In this document: piece after piece, positions 43,206-51,870 of the stretch
Position numbering within the stretch: the first letter of the stretch is position 1
Layout of the letters: each line of letters begins with the position of its first letter
Assembly: GCA_900545175.1 (NCBI GenBank)
Contig: UQYF01000013.1
Coordinates: 1 to 61,964, forward strand
Direction of reading: 5' to 3'
From: an uncultured Eubacteriales bacterium
GTDB taxonomy: Bacteria > Bacillota > Clostridia > Lachnospirales > Lachnospiraceae
Length of the DNA: 61,964 nt
The notes under the pieces: model-generated
Told to the model about the DNA's origin: nothing
The model's input: only the letters and a program-made list of their open reading frames with translations
Database searches by the model: none
Program-made: the position numbers and the translations under genes

Positions 43206-43409
43206 ATGAAGTATGTAAAGAGAGTGGTTCTTGCGGTTGTATATGTTGTTTTTGCATATTTTTATGCACTTCTTCCCGAATTCCATTTAAAAGGCGGATT
43301 AAGGGTAAGCCTAAGCCCTTTTAATTTTGAGACATTTGTTATGATGTTATTCATTGGAATTTATCTGACAGCATTCTGGATTGTAATCAACAGGCTGTTC
43401 AGAAATTAG
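43206..43409 (+). CDS. Small two-TM membrane protein in the export operon
   Basis: A 67-residue protein, MKYVKRVVLAVVYVVFAYFY opening the first helix, a short polar loop (LLPEFHLKGGLRVSLSPFNF), then a second helix (MMLFIGIYLTAFWIVINRLF). No family recognised. ATG 43206 has GGATGGATGGGA before it; ATG 43194 is possible. It sits 19 bases after the ATPase and 10 before a glycosyltransferase, so it is likely a real operon member, perhaps an accessory to the exporter. Confidence 0.6.
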   Translation: MKYVKRVVLAVVYVVFAYFYALLPEFHLKGGLRVSLSPFNFETFVMMLFIGIYLTAFWIVINRLFRN

Positions 43410-43419
43410 GAGGAAGAGC

Positions 43420-45897
43420 TTGGATAATTTTATTTTTGTGTATAAAAAAAGAATAGATTTGAAAAACAGCAACAGGCTTATCATTCAGACTGGTTCGAGT
43501 AAAGAATACATGAAGGATGTTAAGGCTGTTTCCTACGTTAATGGAGTGGAAACACCTGTGGATATTGTGGAAAATGTTAATACGCCACTTCTTTTTGTGT
43601 ATAAAAATGCGGAACCGGAGTTTGATGGTGAATATAATTTCTGCGTTGAGCTTCCTAAGAAGGTAAAGGATGTAAAAATTACTATCACAAAAGATACATA
43701 TCCTTCCGGTTCAGAACAGATTTATATACCGGGAAAACAGATAGAATATCTCAGAAAACTGATAGAGATAAATCTTATTGGTGTAAGTCCCGATGAAAAA
43801 TCGAAAACGATAAAGGTTACAGGATGGGCAGAGTCGGCAGCTATGCCGACAATCAATGCGTATTCCGGAAATAAAAGGCTTGAAACGAGTATAAATTTCT
43901 TTACAAGAGCTGATATGGTCAACAGGTATCTTCTTGGTGAGCTTAACGATCTGTGCGGCTTTGAACTGCTTGTGGATGACAATGAGGTGCGTACACTAAA
44001 TCTCACAACAGAGTGTGATGGAAGAAAGGGAAGCGTAAGTATTGTAGTCAACAGGGACAGCGATGAGAAAAAGCGGCAGAGAATAGTGAGCGCAGGAAGC
44101 TGCCGCAATGATTATATAACAAGAGCGAGAAATTATATTGCACTTTATGGCATGAAGCGTTTTGTGATAAAGGCATATGGCAAGATTACAGGCAAAGCCC
44201 AAAAACAGACCAATGATTATTTCTCAAAAAACAACCCATCGCAGGACAGGCTTGCTGAGCAGAGAAATTATAAGTTCGCATTCAGACCTAAGTTTTCTAT
44301 CCTGATACCGGTGTACCGTCCTAATGAAAAATTTTTCAGGCTTATGCTCGATTCAGTCGTAAGTCAGACATATGATAATTGGCAGATTTGCCTTGCAGAC
44401 GGCAGTGGGGAAGGCTTTACGGTTGAAAATATTGTACAGCCTTATATAGAAAGATTCGGAGAGGACAGAGTAAGATATGTAAAGCTGAAAGATAATCTCG
44501 GAATTGCAGAGAACACGAATGCTGCGATGCGTCTTGCCAACGGAGATTATATTGTTTTTGGTGATCATGATGATGAGCTGCATCCGACTGCTTTTTTTGA
44601 GTGCATGAGAGAGCTTGAACGCTATCCAAAAGCAGAGCTTATCTATTCGGATGAGGATAAGATTATTGAGGACACAGGCATGCACACGGAGGCGCATTTT
44701 AAATCAGATCTGAATATGGAGCTTCTGCGCCGCAACAATTATATCTGTCATCTGTGTGTTGTAAAGAAAAGCTTAGCAGATAAGGCAGGAGAGCTTAAAA
44801 CAGAGTACAATGGAGCACAGGATCATGACTATGTACTTAGATGTGCCGAGATTGCTGAGTGTGTAAGGCACATACCGAAGATACTTTATCATTGGAGAAT
44901 AAGTGATAATTCTACAGCTAAGAGTGCATCTGTAAAGACATATGCCAATACGGCGGGAGTAAATGCCGTGGCAGCACATATAAAAAGAATCGGCTTGGAT
45001 GGAAAAGTCACAAATGGAGTGGCACCGGGTTTTTATGATATAGACTATAAGCTTGAAGGCGAGCCTTTTGTATCGGTTATTATACCTAATAAGGATCACC
45101 TTGAAGATTTGACAAGATGTATTGAGTCCATGGAGCAGGTAAACAACTATCACAATTTAGAGTATATTGTTGTTGAGAACAACAGTGTTCTGGATGAAAC
45201 ATTTGCAGGCTATGAAGCTATGGAAAAAAAATACGGTGACAAATTCAAACTTGTGAAATGGGATGGAATATTTAATTATTCCGCCATAAACAATTATGGA
45301 ATTCAGTCTGCAAAGGGCGATTATATACTGCTTTTGAATAATGATACGGAGGTTATTGAACCGGACAGCTTAAGAAGGATGCTCGCATTATGCCAGCGTC
45401 CGAATGTAGGTATAGTCGGTGCGAAGCTTCTCTATGATGATAACACAGTCCAGCATGCCGGCGTGATTATCGGATATCAGGGTGTGGCAGGCCACGCATT
45501 TGCAGGGATAGGTGATGATGTATACGGATATTTTGCGAGAGCGGTTCTCACACAGGAGCTCTCGGCGGTCACTGCTGCGTGCCTTTTGACAAAGAGGAGC
45601 GTGTTTGAAGAGGTAGATAAGCTTGATGAGACATTTGAGGTTGCCTTCAATGATATTGATTATTGCATGAAGGTACGTAAAGCCGGTTATAAAGTCATGT
45701 ATGAGCCGCATGCAAAGCTGCATCATTATGAGTCTAAATCGAGAGGAGTCGATAACACAGGAAGCAAGCAGGAGCGCTTTGGCGGAGAGATTATGCATTT
45801 CATTGACAAATGGAGACCTGAACTTATAAATGGAGACCCTTATTATAATCCTAATTTTGAATTGGTGGGTGAGCTTTATACCATAAAGAAGTGTTGA
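43420..45897 (+). CDS. Two-domain family 2 glycosyltransferase
   Basis: An 825-residue protein. Residues 1-~285 are a beta-rich region without a known fold. Then two GT-A catalytic domains: the first (FSILIPVYRPNEKFFRLMLD; FGDHDDELHPTAF as the DxD region; ELIYSDEDKI; GAQDHDYVLR) and the second (FVSVIIPNKDHLEDLTRCIE; LLLNNDTEVIEP; FNDIDYCMKVRKAGYKVMYE; HHYESKSRG). It could add two different sugars, probably rhamnose linkages. TTG 43420 follows TAGGAGGAAG. The two genes at 47399 and 48822 look like reduced relatives. Confidence 0.88.
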   Translation: MDNFIFVYKKRIDLKNSNRLIIQTGSSKEYMKDVKAVSYVNGVETPVDIVENVNTPLLFVYKNAEPEFDGEYNFCVELPKKVKDVKITITKDTYPSGSEQIYIPGKQIEYLRKLIEINLIGVSPDEKSKTIKVTGWAESAAMPTINAYSGNKRLETSINFFTRADMVNRYLLGELNDLCGFELLVDDNEVRTLNLTTECDGRKGSVSIVVNRDSDEKKRQRIVSAGSCRNDYITRARNYIALYGMKRFVIKAYGKITGKAQKQTNDYFSKNNPSQDRLAEQRNYKFAFRPKFSILIPVYRPNEKFFRLMLDSVVSQTYDNWQICLADGSGEGFTVENIVQPYIERFGEDRVRYVKLKDNLGIAENTNAAMRLANGDYIVFGDHDDELHPTAFFECMRELERYPKAELIYSDEDKIIEDTGMHTEAHFKSDLNMELLRRNNYICHLCVVKKSLADKAGELKTEYNGAQDHDYVLRCAEIAECVRHIPKILYHWRISDNSTAKSASVKTYANTAGVNAVAAHIKRIGLDGKVTNGVAPGFYDIDYKLEGEPFVSVIIPNKDHLEDLTRCIESMEQVNNYHNLEYIVVENNSVLDETFAGYEAMEKKYGDKFKLVKWDGIFNYSAINNYGIQSAKGDYILLLNNDTEVIEPDSLRRMLALCQRPNVGIVGAKLLYDDNTVQHAGVIIGYQGVAGHAFAGIGDDVYGYFARAVLTQELSAVTAACLLTKRSVFEEVDKLDETFEVAFNDIDYCMKVRKAGYKVMYEPHAKLHHYESKSRGVDNTGSKQERFGGEIMHFIDKWRPELINGDPYYNPNFELVGELYTIKKC

Positions 45898-45932
45898 AAC
45901 TTTACGATTATAGCTTGATTGGAGGAAGGAAT

Positions 45933-47270
45933 ATGCTGCTTATTAAGAACGGAAGAGTAGTCGACCCGGTTAGTGGTGTGGATGAAGTTAAGGATGTGCT
46001 TGTAAATGAAGGGAATATTGTCATGACCGGAACACAGGCATCTGAAATGTTTTATGATGCACAGAGGAAGTTGTCAGAATCGGAGAATGTGCAGGAAAAT
46101 TCCGGGTTATTCCGTGTTATAGATGCATCCGGACTTGTGGTTGCACCGGGACTTGTCGACACGCATGTTCATTTTCGCGATCCGGGATTTACCTATAAGG
46201 AGGATATATTTACAGGAGCGAAGGCGGCTGCAAAGGGCGGTTTTACGACAGTAGTATGTATGGCAAATACCAAGCCTGTGGTGGACAACCTTGATACGCT
46301 TGAGTATGTTTTAAATAAAGGCTCACAGACAGGAATACATGTCCTTTCAGCGGCCGCCATAACAAAGGGGCTTGGGGGAGAAGAGCTTGTGGATATGCAG
46401 GCGCTTGCAGCCGCAGGCGCGGCAGGCTTTACGGATGACGGAATCCCTGTAATGGATGAAAAGATTCTTGTGGAAGCGATGCTGCAGGCTAAGGAGCTTA
46501 ACCTTCCGATAAGTCTGCATGAGGAGGACCCTGCATTTATAGCTTCGCCTGGTGTTCATCAGGGTGAGGTTTCAAAAAAGCTTGGATATGGCGGAGCATC
46601 AAGGACTGCGGAGGATGTCATGGTCGCAAGAGACTGCGCTCTGGCACTTCACACAGGAGCCCGTGTGTGTATACAGCATATCAGTTCTAAAAATGCGGTT
46701 GAATATGTAAGGACAGCTAAAAAACTTGGTGCGGATGTGCATGCTGAAGCGACACCACATCATTTTACACTGACAGACAAGGCAGTGCTTGAATATGGTA
46801 CGCTTGCGAGGATGAATCCGCCTGTAAGAACAGAGGAAGACAGAATTAAGATTATAGAAGGTCTTAAGGATGGCACGATAGACATGATAGTGACTGACCA
46901 TGCACCTCATAGTGCACAGGAGAAGGCAAGACCGATGGAAAGTGCGCCAAGTGGGATAACAGGTCTTGAGACATCTTTAGGGCTTGGAATAAAGTCACTT
47001 GTTGAAGCAGGACATCTTACGCTCATGCAGCTTATGGCTTGTATGAGCCGCAATCCGATGGAATTTTACGGAAAAAAGCCTGTAAGCATAGAAAAAGGAA
47101 ATCCGGCAGATATCGTCATATTCGGTGAAAATGAGAGGTGGGTTGTTGACCATTTCGCATCGAAGGCGGTGAATAGTCCGTTTATGGGCTGGGAGCTGCC
47201 GGGAAAAGTACATTTTACAATCTGCGCCGGTAATATCGTATATGAAGAGAATCAGCTGACAGATTTATAA
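45933..47270 (+). CDS. pyrC: Dihydroorotase
   Basis: A 445-residue zinc amidohydrolase of class I, closing carbamoyl-aspartate to dihydroorotate in UMP synthesis. DTHVHFRDPGFTYKEDIFTG has the HxH zinc ligands; GGFTTVVCMANTKPV, LPISLHEEDP, CIQHISSKNAVEYV and VTDHAPHSAQEK complete the site. Between the first strand and RVIDASG there is an extra ~20-residue acidic stretch (SEMFYDAQRKLSESENVQEN). GGAGGAAGG precedes ATG 45933. No other pyr gene is nearby; it stands between two glycosyltransferases and starts only 36 bases after one, so it is likely co-transcribed with the polymer genes. Confidence 0.93.
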   Translation: MLLIKNGRVVDPVSGVDEVKDVLVNEGNIVMTGTQASEMFYDAQRKLSESENVQENSGLFRVIDASGLVVAPGLVDTHVHFRDPGFTYKEDIFTGAKAAAKGGFTTVVCMANTKPVVDNLDTLEYVLNKGSQTGIHVLSAAAITKGLGGEELVDMQALAAAGAAGFTDDGIPVMDEKILVEAMLQAKELNLPISLHEEDPAFIASPGVHQGEVSKKLGYGGASRTAEDVMVARDCALALHTGARVCIQHISSKNAVEYVRTAKKLGADVHAEATPHHFTLTDKAVLEYGTLARMNPPVRTEEDRIKIIEGLKDGTIDMIVTDHAPHSAQEKARPMESAPSGITGLETSLGLGIKSLVEAGHLTLMQLMACMSRNPMEFYGKKPVSIEKGNPADIVIFGENERWVVDHFASKAVNSPFMGWELPGKVHFTICAGNIVYEENQLTDL

Positions 47271-47278
47271 GAATAACC

Positions 47279-47357
47279 AAGCTTCTCAAAAATTCGTGAT
47301 ATGCATAAATATAACACATTATACATTCATAGATTATATTGACACGTTTTGAAGCTT
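47279..47357 (+). repeat. Dispersed ~80-bp intergenic repeat, copy B
   Basis: AAGCTTCTCAAAAATTCG and following, matching 19262-19342. Shared blocks: CGTGATATG, ATAAATATAACA, TATACA and, farther on, CACGTTTTG / CACATGTTTTG. It sits in the leader of the next glycosyltransferase. Confidence 0.6.
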
Positions 47358-47398
47358 AGAACCTGATAGGTATAAAATAAGATAAGGAGCTGCACCGT

Positions 47399-48832
47399 AT
47401 GTTCAGTCATGTTATAAAAGTATATAGAAGCTGTGGCTTAAAGCCTGCAATCAAGACTATTTTACACGATATGAAAGCAGGCACGCTAAAGCGTAAGCAG
47501 AGACTTTTTTATCAGTGCAGCTCATTTTCTGCTAAGCAAAGGGAGAATACGGTCGTTCTTGGTTATCGAATAGTAAAGACCGATAGTGTCAGGCTGCATA
47601 TGGATATGATGTGCGAGCTTGAAAAGATTATAAAGGAAAAGAATCCTGCGGTTATATATACAGATGAGCTTCGCTGCGGAGAGCTTTTATACAAACCTGA
47701 TTTTGCACCTGACAATCTGGATTCACACAACTATATCGGTAATTGTATTGTGGTGAAGGAGAGTCTGATTGATGAGCAGGCAGTAAAATTAGCTGATGCC
47801 TCTTCATTGTGGGAATTTAACAAATATATTTGCAGTAAATGCAAAGCTGATAAGATAGCGCATGTGAGCCGTGCGCTTTTTGAGGATGATAAAAAAGCTG
47901 ATGATGGCGGGATAAAGGCTCGTGAGATGGATACTCATGACGGTCAATGTGCGGATATGCTGCATAAGCCTTTAGTCTCCGTGATTATTCCAAACTGTGA
48001 GCATGCCATGGATTTGCGCCAGTGTGTGGAATCGCTTATATATATAGACGACTATAAGAATATCGAAATCATAATTGTTGAGAATAATAGTAAGTCGGAT
48101 GAGATTTTTGCCTATTATGATGAGCTTTTAAGAGAGCATCAGGACATTGTAAAAGTTGTGAAATGGGATGGGAAGTTTAACTATTCTGCAATCAATAACT
48201 ACGGTGCCGGATTTGCGCAAGGAGAGCTTTTACTTTTACTTAACAATGATACCAAGCTCATTGCACCTGATTCAATCCGTTCCATGGTGCAGTACGCTGT
48301 CAGGGATAACACAGGTGCTGTCGGTGCATGCCTTCTGTATGGAGATAAGACAATCCAGCATTCAGGTGTTATAGTCGGAATAGGTCCTGACAGGACAGCT
48401 GTGCATCCGAATTCAGGTGTACCTTTTATAGAAGATGGGTATCGTGACAGCATACACCATGTGCAGAACTACTTAGCAGTCACAGGTGCATGCCTGATGA
48501 TAAAAAAATCGCTTTTTGACAGAGTAAATGGACTTGATGAGAAATTTGCAGTAGCTTACAATGATGTAGATATGTGCCTGAGGCTCAGAACAATGGGGAT
48601 GCTTAATGTGTATGTTCCTCAGGCTCTTTTTTTTCACTACGAGTCAAAATCAAGAGGATATGACAATAAAGGTGAACGGCATGAAAGATTTTTGCGCGAA
48701 TCGGAAATGTTTCGTGAAAGATGGCAGCATATTATTGAAGATGGTGACCCTTACTATAACATCATGCTTTCAAAGGATGTGCCATGGAAGGTGGATATAG
48801 TTATGAAAGGCGGTATGAATAATGGGTTTTAA
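47399..48832 (+). CDS. Family 2 glycosyltransferase with reduced first domain
   Basis: A 477-residue relative of the two-domain enzyme at 43420. The C-terminal GT-A domain is intact (LVSVIIPNCEHAMDLRQCVE; LLLNNDTKLIAPDSIRSMV; AYNDVDMCLRLRTMGMLNVY; HYESKSRGYDNKGER). The N-terminal ~190 residues keep traces of a first domain (VIYTDELRCGELLYKPDF, then NYIGNCIVVKESL, compare IYSDEDKIIED and NNYICHLCVVKKSL) but lack its nucleotide-binding start and DxD. So only the second activity should remain. GGAGCTGCACCGT precedes ATG 47399. Overlaps the next gene by 11 bases. Confidence 0.82.
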   Translation: MFSHVIKVYRSCGLKPAIKTILHDMKAGTLKRKQRLFYQCSSFSAKQRENTVVLGYRIVKTDSVRLHMDMMCELEKIIKEKNPAVIYTDELRCGELLYKPDFAPDNLDSHNYIGNCIVVKESLIDEQAVKLADASSLWEFNKYICSKCKADKIAHVSRALFEDDKKADDGGIKAREMDTHDGQCADMLHKPLVSVIIPNCEHAMDLRQCVESLIYIDDYKNIEIIIVENNSKSDEIFAYYDELLREHQDIVKVVKWDGKFNYSAINNYGAGFAQGELLLLLNNDTKLIAPDSIRSMVQYAVRDNTGAVGACLLYGDKTIQHSGVIVGIGPDRTAVHPNSGVPFIEDGYRDSIHHVQNYLAVTGACLMIKKSLFDRVNGLDEKFAVAYNDVDMCLRLRTMGMLNVYVPQALFFHYESKSRGYDNKGERHERFLRESEMFRERWQHIIEDGDPYYNIMLSKDVPWKVDIVMKGGMNNGF

Positions 48833-50423
48833 TTTATATAAAGTAAAAAAAGCGACTGCTTATATTAAACATTATGGCCCTGATAAGCTTGCAAAGAAAG
48901 CACTTGGAAAGCTTATCGACAGGGATGATTATTCTGAACGCTTTTTGGAAGTTGAATCCGATGACGAGGAGCTTTTTTTTGAGAGAGGAAAAAGCTTTAA
49001 GTATAAGCCGTTGATAAGCATACTCGTACCGGTGTACAATCCGCATACCGAGCATTTTAAGCAGATGCTTCTTTCCGTCATAAACCAGACATATTTTAAC
49101 TGGCAGCTTTGCCTTGTTGATGCCGGAACCAAAAAGCTTAGAAACATTGTCAACGACATATCTGCCGGTGATGGAAGGGTATGTTACGTTGAGATAGACA
49201 ATGGCGGAATCGCACAGAATACCAATGCGGCACTTGAGCTTGCAAAAGGAGAGTATATTGCGCTTCTTGACAACGATGATACTCTGTCGCAGGATGCACT
49301 TTACCGCATGGTTGAAATGATTAATCTTGAAAAATCCGACTGTCTGTATTCAGATGAGGATAAGATGGACAGTGAAGGAAAGAAGCATTTCTGTCCGCAT
49401 ATCAAGCCGGACTTTAATCCGCAGCTGCTGCGAAGCAATAACTATATTTGTCATTTATTTATGGTAAAGACGGAGCTTGCTAGAAGTGTTGGCGGTTTTT
49501 CAAAGGAGTACGATGGCGCACAGGATTATGATTTTATTTTAAAATGTACAGAGAGAGCCAAAAAGATTTCACATGTTAATCATATTCTCTATCACTGGCG
49601 CACGCATGAGAGCTCTACGTCAGCTAATCCTCTGTCAAAGCTCTATGCATATGAGGCAGGAAAAAAAGCGATAGAAGCACATCTTATAAGAAGCGGCATA
49701 GCCGGAAGTGTAAGCATGCTTGACGATATGGGCTTTTACAGAGTTGAATACAGGAAAAAACAGAGTGAAACTGATAATAAATATCGCAGCAATAAGGACT
49801 ATGATAATAGAAATTTTATAAGTGCGGCAGAAAACATATGTGAGGAAAGCAGCATTATAAAAAATGAAGAAAACAGCTCAGTCATGGTTGTTGTAACCGG
49901 AGTCAGGGATAGTGAGACGGCGCAGAAATATTTTAAATATTTAAGAAAGAACACAGATTATGGTAATATGCAGTTATGTGCTATGGGTGAGCTTGATGCA
50001 GAGAGACTTGCAGCATATAAAAATGATTATTTTTGTATTCTTATGTGCGGAGTGAAGCCACAAAAAACCGAATGGCTAGGCAGAATGGTTGAAGAAGCGG
50101 ATGTACTTAGTGCGGATGCTGTGACAGCAAAGCTTCTTGTAAGGCAAGCATTTCCATTATGCGATAAGATAAACAGAAGCTTTATAGTGTATTCCGGTGA
50201 TGATTATCAGGATGCATTTGGAAAGGTTCATGCAAATGCAGGAAAACCGGGATGGTATAAAGGCTGTTTTAACAGAAATATATTGCAGCAGAATATAAAA
50301 AATCTTCCTAAAACAGCTCTTCTTGTGCGCCATGACGAACTTATAAGACTTCTTGACAACGAATGGAAGGCAGAGGAAGGAAGAACATATCTTTATGAGC
50401 CGGGAGTGGAGCTGTATAAGTAA
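48822..50423 (+). CDS. Family 2 glycosyltransferase with reduced second domain
   Basis: A 533-residue protein. The N-terminal GT-A domain is complete (LISILVPVYNPHTEHFKQML; LLDNDDTLSQDALYRMV; CLYSDEDKMDSE; GAQDYDFILKC; HWRTHESSTSANP). The C-terminal ~170 residues follow the second domain of the 43420 protein in outline (NDYFCILMCGVKPQKTEWLG against GDYILLLNNDTEVIEPDSLR) but the NND is lost (MCG), and the fold is shortened. It overlaps the previous gene by 11 bases, so both are made together; each has the domain the other lacks. Confidence 0.82.
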   Translation: MGFNLYKVKKATAYIKHYGPDKLAKKALGKLIDRDDYSERFLEVESDDEELFFERGKSFKYKPLISILVPVYNPHTEHFKQMLLSVINQTYFNWQLCLVDAGTKKLRNIVNDISAGDGRVCYVEIDNGGIAQNTNAALELAKGEYIALLDNDDTLSQDALYRMVEMINLEKSDCLYSDEDKMDSEGKKHFCPHIKPDFNPQLLRSNNYICHLFMVKTELARSVGGFSKEYDGAQDYDFILKCTERAKKISHVNHILYHWRTHESSTSANPLSKLYAYEAGKKAIEAHLIRSGIAGSVSMLDDMGFYRVEYRKKQSETDNKYRSNKDYDNRNFISAAENICEESSIIKNEENSSVMVVVTGVRDSETAQKYFKYLRKNTDYGNMQLCAMGELDAERLAAYKNDYFCILMCGVKPQKTEWLGRMVEEADVLSADAVTAKLLVRQAFPLCDKINRSFIVYSGDDYQDAFGKVHANAGKPGWYKGCFNRNILQQNIKNLPKTALLVRHDELIRLLDNEWKAEEGRTYLYEPGVELYK

Positions 50424-50534
50424 TAAGACGGCAATTTGTTTATGAGCGGAAATAAATTGCATGTAAGCAGACGAAAATGATTTCTTTTAGGGAATTGTAT
50501 TAATGTGAAAAGCCGCTTGGAAATGAGGATTAAC

Positions 50535-51467
50535 ATGGTCAGCGTAATTATTCCGAATTATAATGGTGAACATTTCTTAAAGGAGTGTCTTGAGGCACTA
50601 AAAAGGCAGACATTTGATGCCATGGAAGTCATACTTGTGGACAATGCATCGACTGATGACAGTATCAAGCTGGCAAAAGAGCTGTATCGGGAGATAAGGG
50701 TTATTGAACTTCATGACAATACAGGTTTTGCATATGCTGTGAACCGTGGAATTGAAGCGGCAAAGGGAGAGTACGTTCTTCTTCTCAATAACGATACTAT
50801 TGTATTTCCTAATTTTGTAAAAAATCAATATAAGATGATAAAAGGAAAGCCGGATGTATTTTCATGTTCCGCACTTATGATACAAAATCAGAACCATGAG
50901 CTTGTCGATGATGCCGGAGATGAGCTTGCTGTGCTTGGCTGGGGCTTTGCACCTGACCGTGATAAGCCGGTTTCAGGCTGTGGAGTCCCTCATGAAGTGT
51001 TTTCATCCTGTGCGGGAGCTGCCATTTACAGAAAGGCTGTTTTTGATGAGATAGGCTTGTTTGACGAGAGCTTCTTTGCTTATCTTGAGGATATGGATGT
51101 CGGTTATCGTGCACGTCTTGCAGGCTATAGAAATCTATACAATCCTTATGCAAAAGTATATCATCTTGGAAGTGCATCGAGCGGTTCAAGGCATAATGCG
51201 TTTAAGGTTGAACTATCGGCGCGAAACAGCATGTATATGATGAAAAAGAATATGCCGGTTTGGCAGTATATACTTAATCTTCCGTTTATCGTGGCAGGAA
51301 TAGCAATAAAGACAGTATACTTTGCAAAGAAAGGAATTGCAGGTGCATATATAAGAGGTATCTATATGGGGATTTTTGGAAAGCAGATACATTGCAGGAT
51401 TAAAACCGCAACAGCTGTCAGGCTTCAGGTATGGCTGTTCAGAGGGCTTATAAAGCGAGTCAGATAA
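50535..51467 (+). CDS. Family 2 glycosyltransferase, rhamnosyltransferase-like
   Basis: A 310-residue GT-A enzyme. MVSVIIPNYNGEHFLKECLE opens the fold, VDNASTDDSIKLA and LLLNNDTIVFPNFV hold the acidic nucleotide-sugar residues, FFAYLEDMDVGYRARLAGYR the catalytic-base region. A hydrophobic stretch near residue 250 (YILNLPFIVAGIAIKTVYFA) suggests membrane association. ATG 50535 has GAGGA about five bases upstream; the frame is open from 50505. Last gene of the polysaccharide block; no clear terminator follows, only AT-rich DNA. Confidence 0.85.
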   Translation: MVSVIIPNYNGEHFLKECLEALKRQTFDAMEVILVDNASTDDSIKLAKELYREIRVIELHDNTGFAYAVNRGIEAAKGEYVLLLNNDTIVFPNFVKNQYKMIKGKPDVFSCSALMIQNQNHELVDDAGDELAVLGWGFAPDRDKPVSGCGVPHEVFSSCAGAAIYRKAVFDEIGLFDESFFAYLEDMDVGYRARLAGYRNLYNPYAKVYHLGSASSGSRHNAFKVELSARNSMYMMKKNMPVWQYILNLPFIVAGIAIKTVYFAKKGIAGAYIRGIYMGIFGKQIHCRIKTATAVRLQVWLFRGLIKRVR

Positions 51468-51528
51468 AATAAATATATTTTTCAAAAAATAGTATTTATA
51501 TAAAATTTTCAAAAAATTAAAAAAATTC

Positions 51529-51557
51529 TTGACATTTGAGAGCGACAGTGTTATCTT
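51529..51557 (+). promoter_or_regulatory. Promoter of tRNA-Met
   Basis: TTGACA (51529-51534), 17-bp spacer, TATCTT (51552-51557). Confidence 0.6.
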
Positions 51558-51618
51558 ATTATAGCAAGTTGAAATGCGGATGGATATAAAATATATAACC
51601 GAATGCGTATATTGATAT

Positions 51619-51692
51619 GGCGAGATAGCTCAGTTGGCTAGAGCACATGGTTCATACCCATGGTGTCAGGGGTTCAAATCCCTTTCTCGCTA
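51619..51692 (+). tRNA. tRNA-Met (anticodon CAU), elongator type
   Basis: A 74-base cloverleaf: acceptor GGCGAGA/TCTCGCT (first pair G-U), TA at 8-9, D arm GCTC...GAGC, anticodon stem CATGG/CCATG with loop TTCATAC (CAT at 34-36), T arm AGGGG-TTCAAAT-CCCTT. GGTTCATACCC is usual for elongator tRNA-Met; tRNA-Ile2 with a modified C34 is a remote alternative. The 3' CCA is not encoded (A then CTA), so it must be added. Confidence 0.93.
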
Positions 51693-51699
51693 CTAATTG

Positions 51700-51726
51700 A
51701 CCGGAGATGATTGTCTCCGGTTTTTC
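51700..51726 (+). terminator. Terminator of tRNA-Met
   Basis: ACCGGAGA (51700-51707) and TCTCCGGT (51714-51721), then TTTTCTTTT. Confidence 0.85.
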
Positions 51727-51764
51727 TTTTCTATTGGTTTCTTTCCTATTGTTTGTGTTATGAC

Positions 51765-51793
51765 TTGCGAAGCGTCAGAGGATATGATAAAAT
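51765..51793 (+). promoter_or_regulatory. Promoter of the phosphoglucomutase gene
   Basis: TTGCGA (51765-51770), 17-bp spacer, TAAAAT (51788-51793). It argues for translation starting at 51871, not at the earlier in-frame 51805. Confidence 0.5.
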
Positions 51794-51870
51794 AATAACA
51801 ATCCGTGGATTTTTTATATCTTGCGGAAATGTTTCGTATGCATCTATTGGGGGTGCAGGAAGGAGATAGC

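Noticed and set aside
34473..50460. Shared ATGAGCGGAAAT at 34489 and 50441 as a repeated gene start
   Set aside because: Similarity ends after about 13 bases and neither site has an open frame or ribosome binding site; chance is likely.
51468..51528. Terminator at the end of the polysaccharide block
   Set aside because: The sequence is a run of A and T with only short AT hairpins (ATTTTTCAAAAAAT); I could not support a terminator call.
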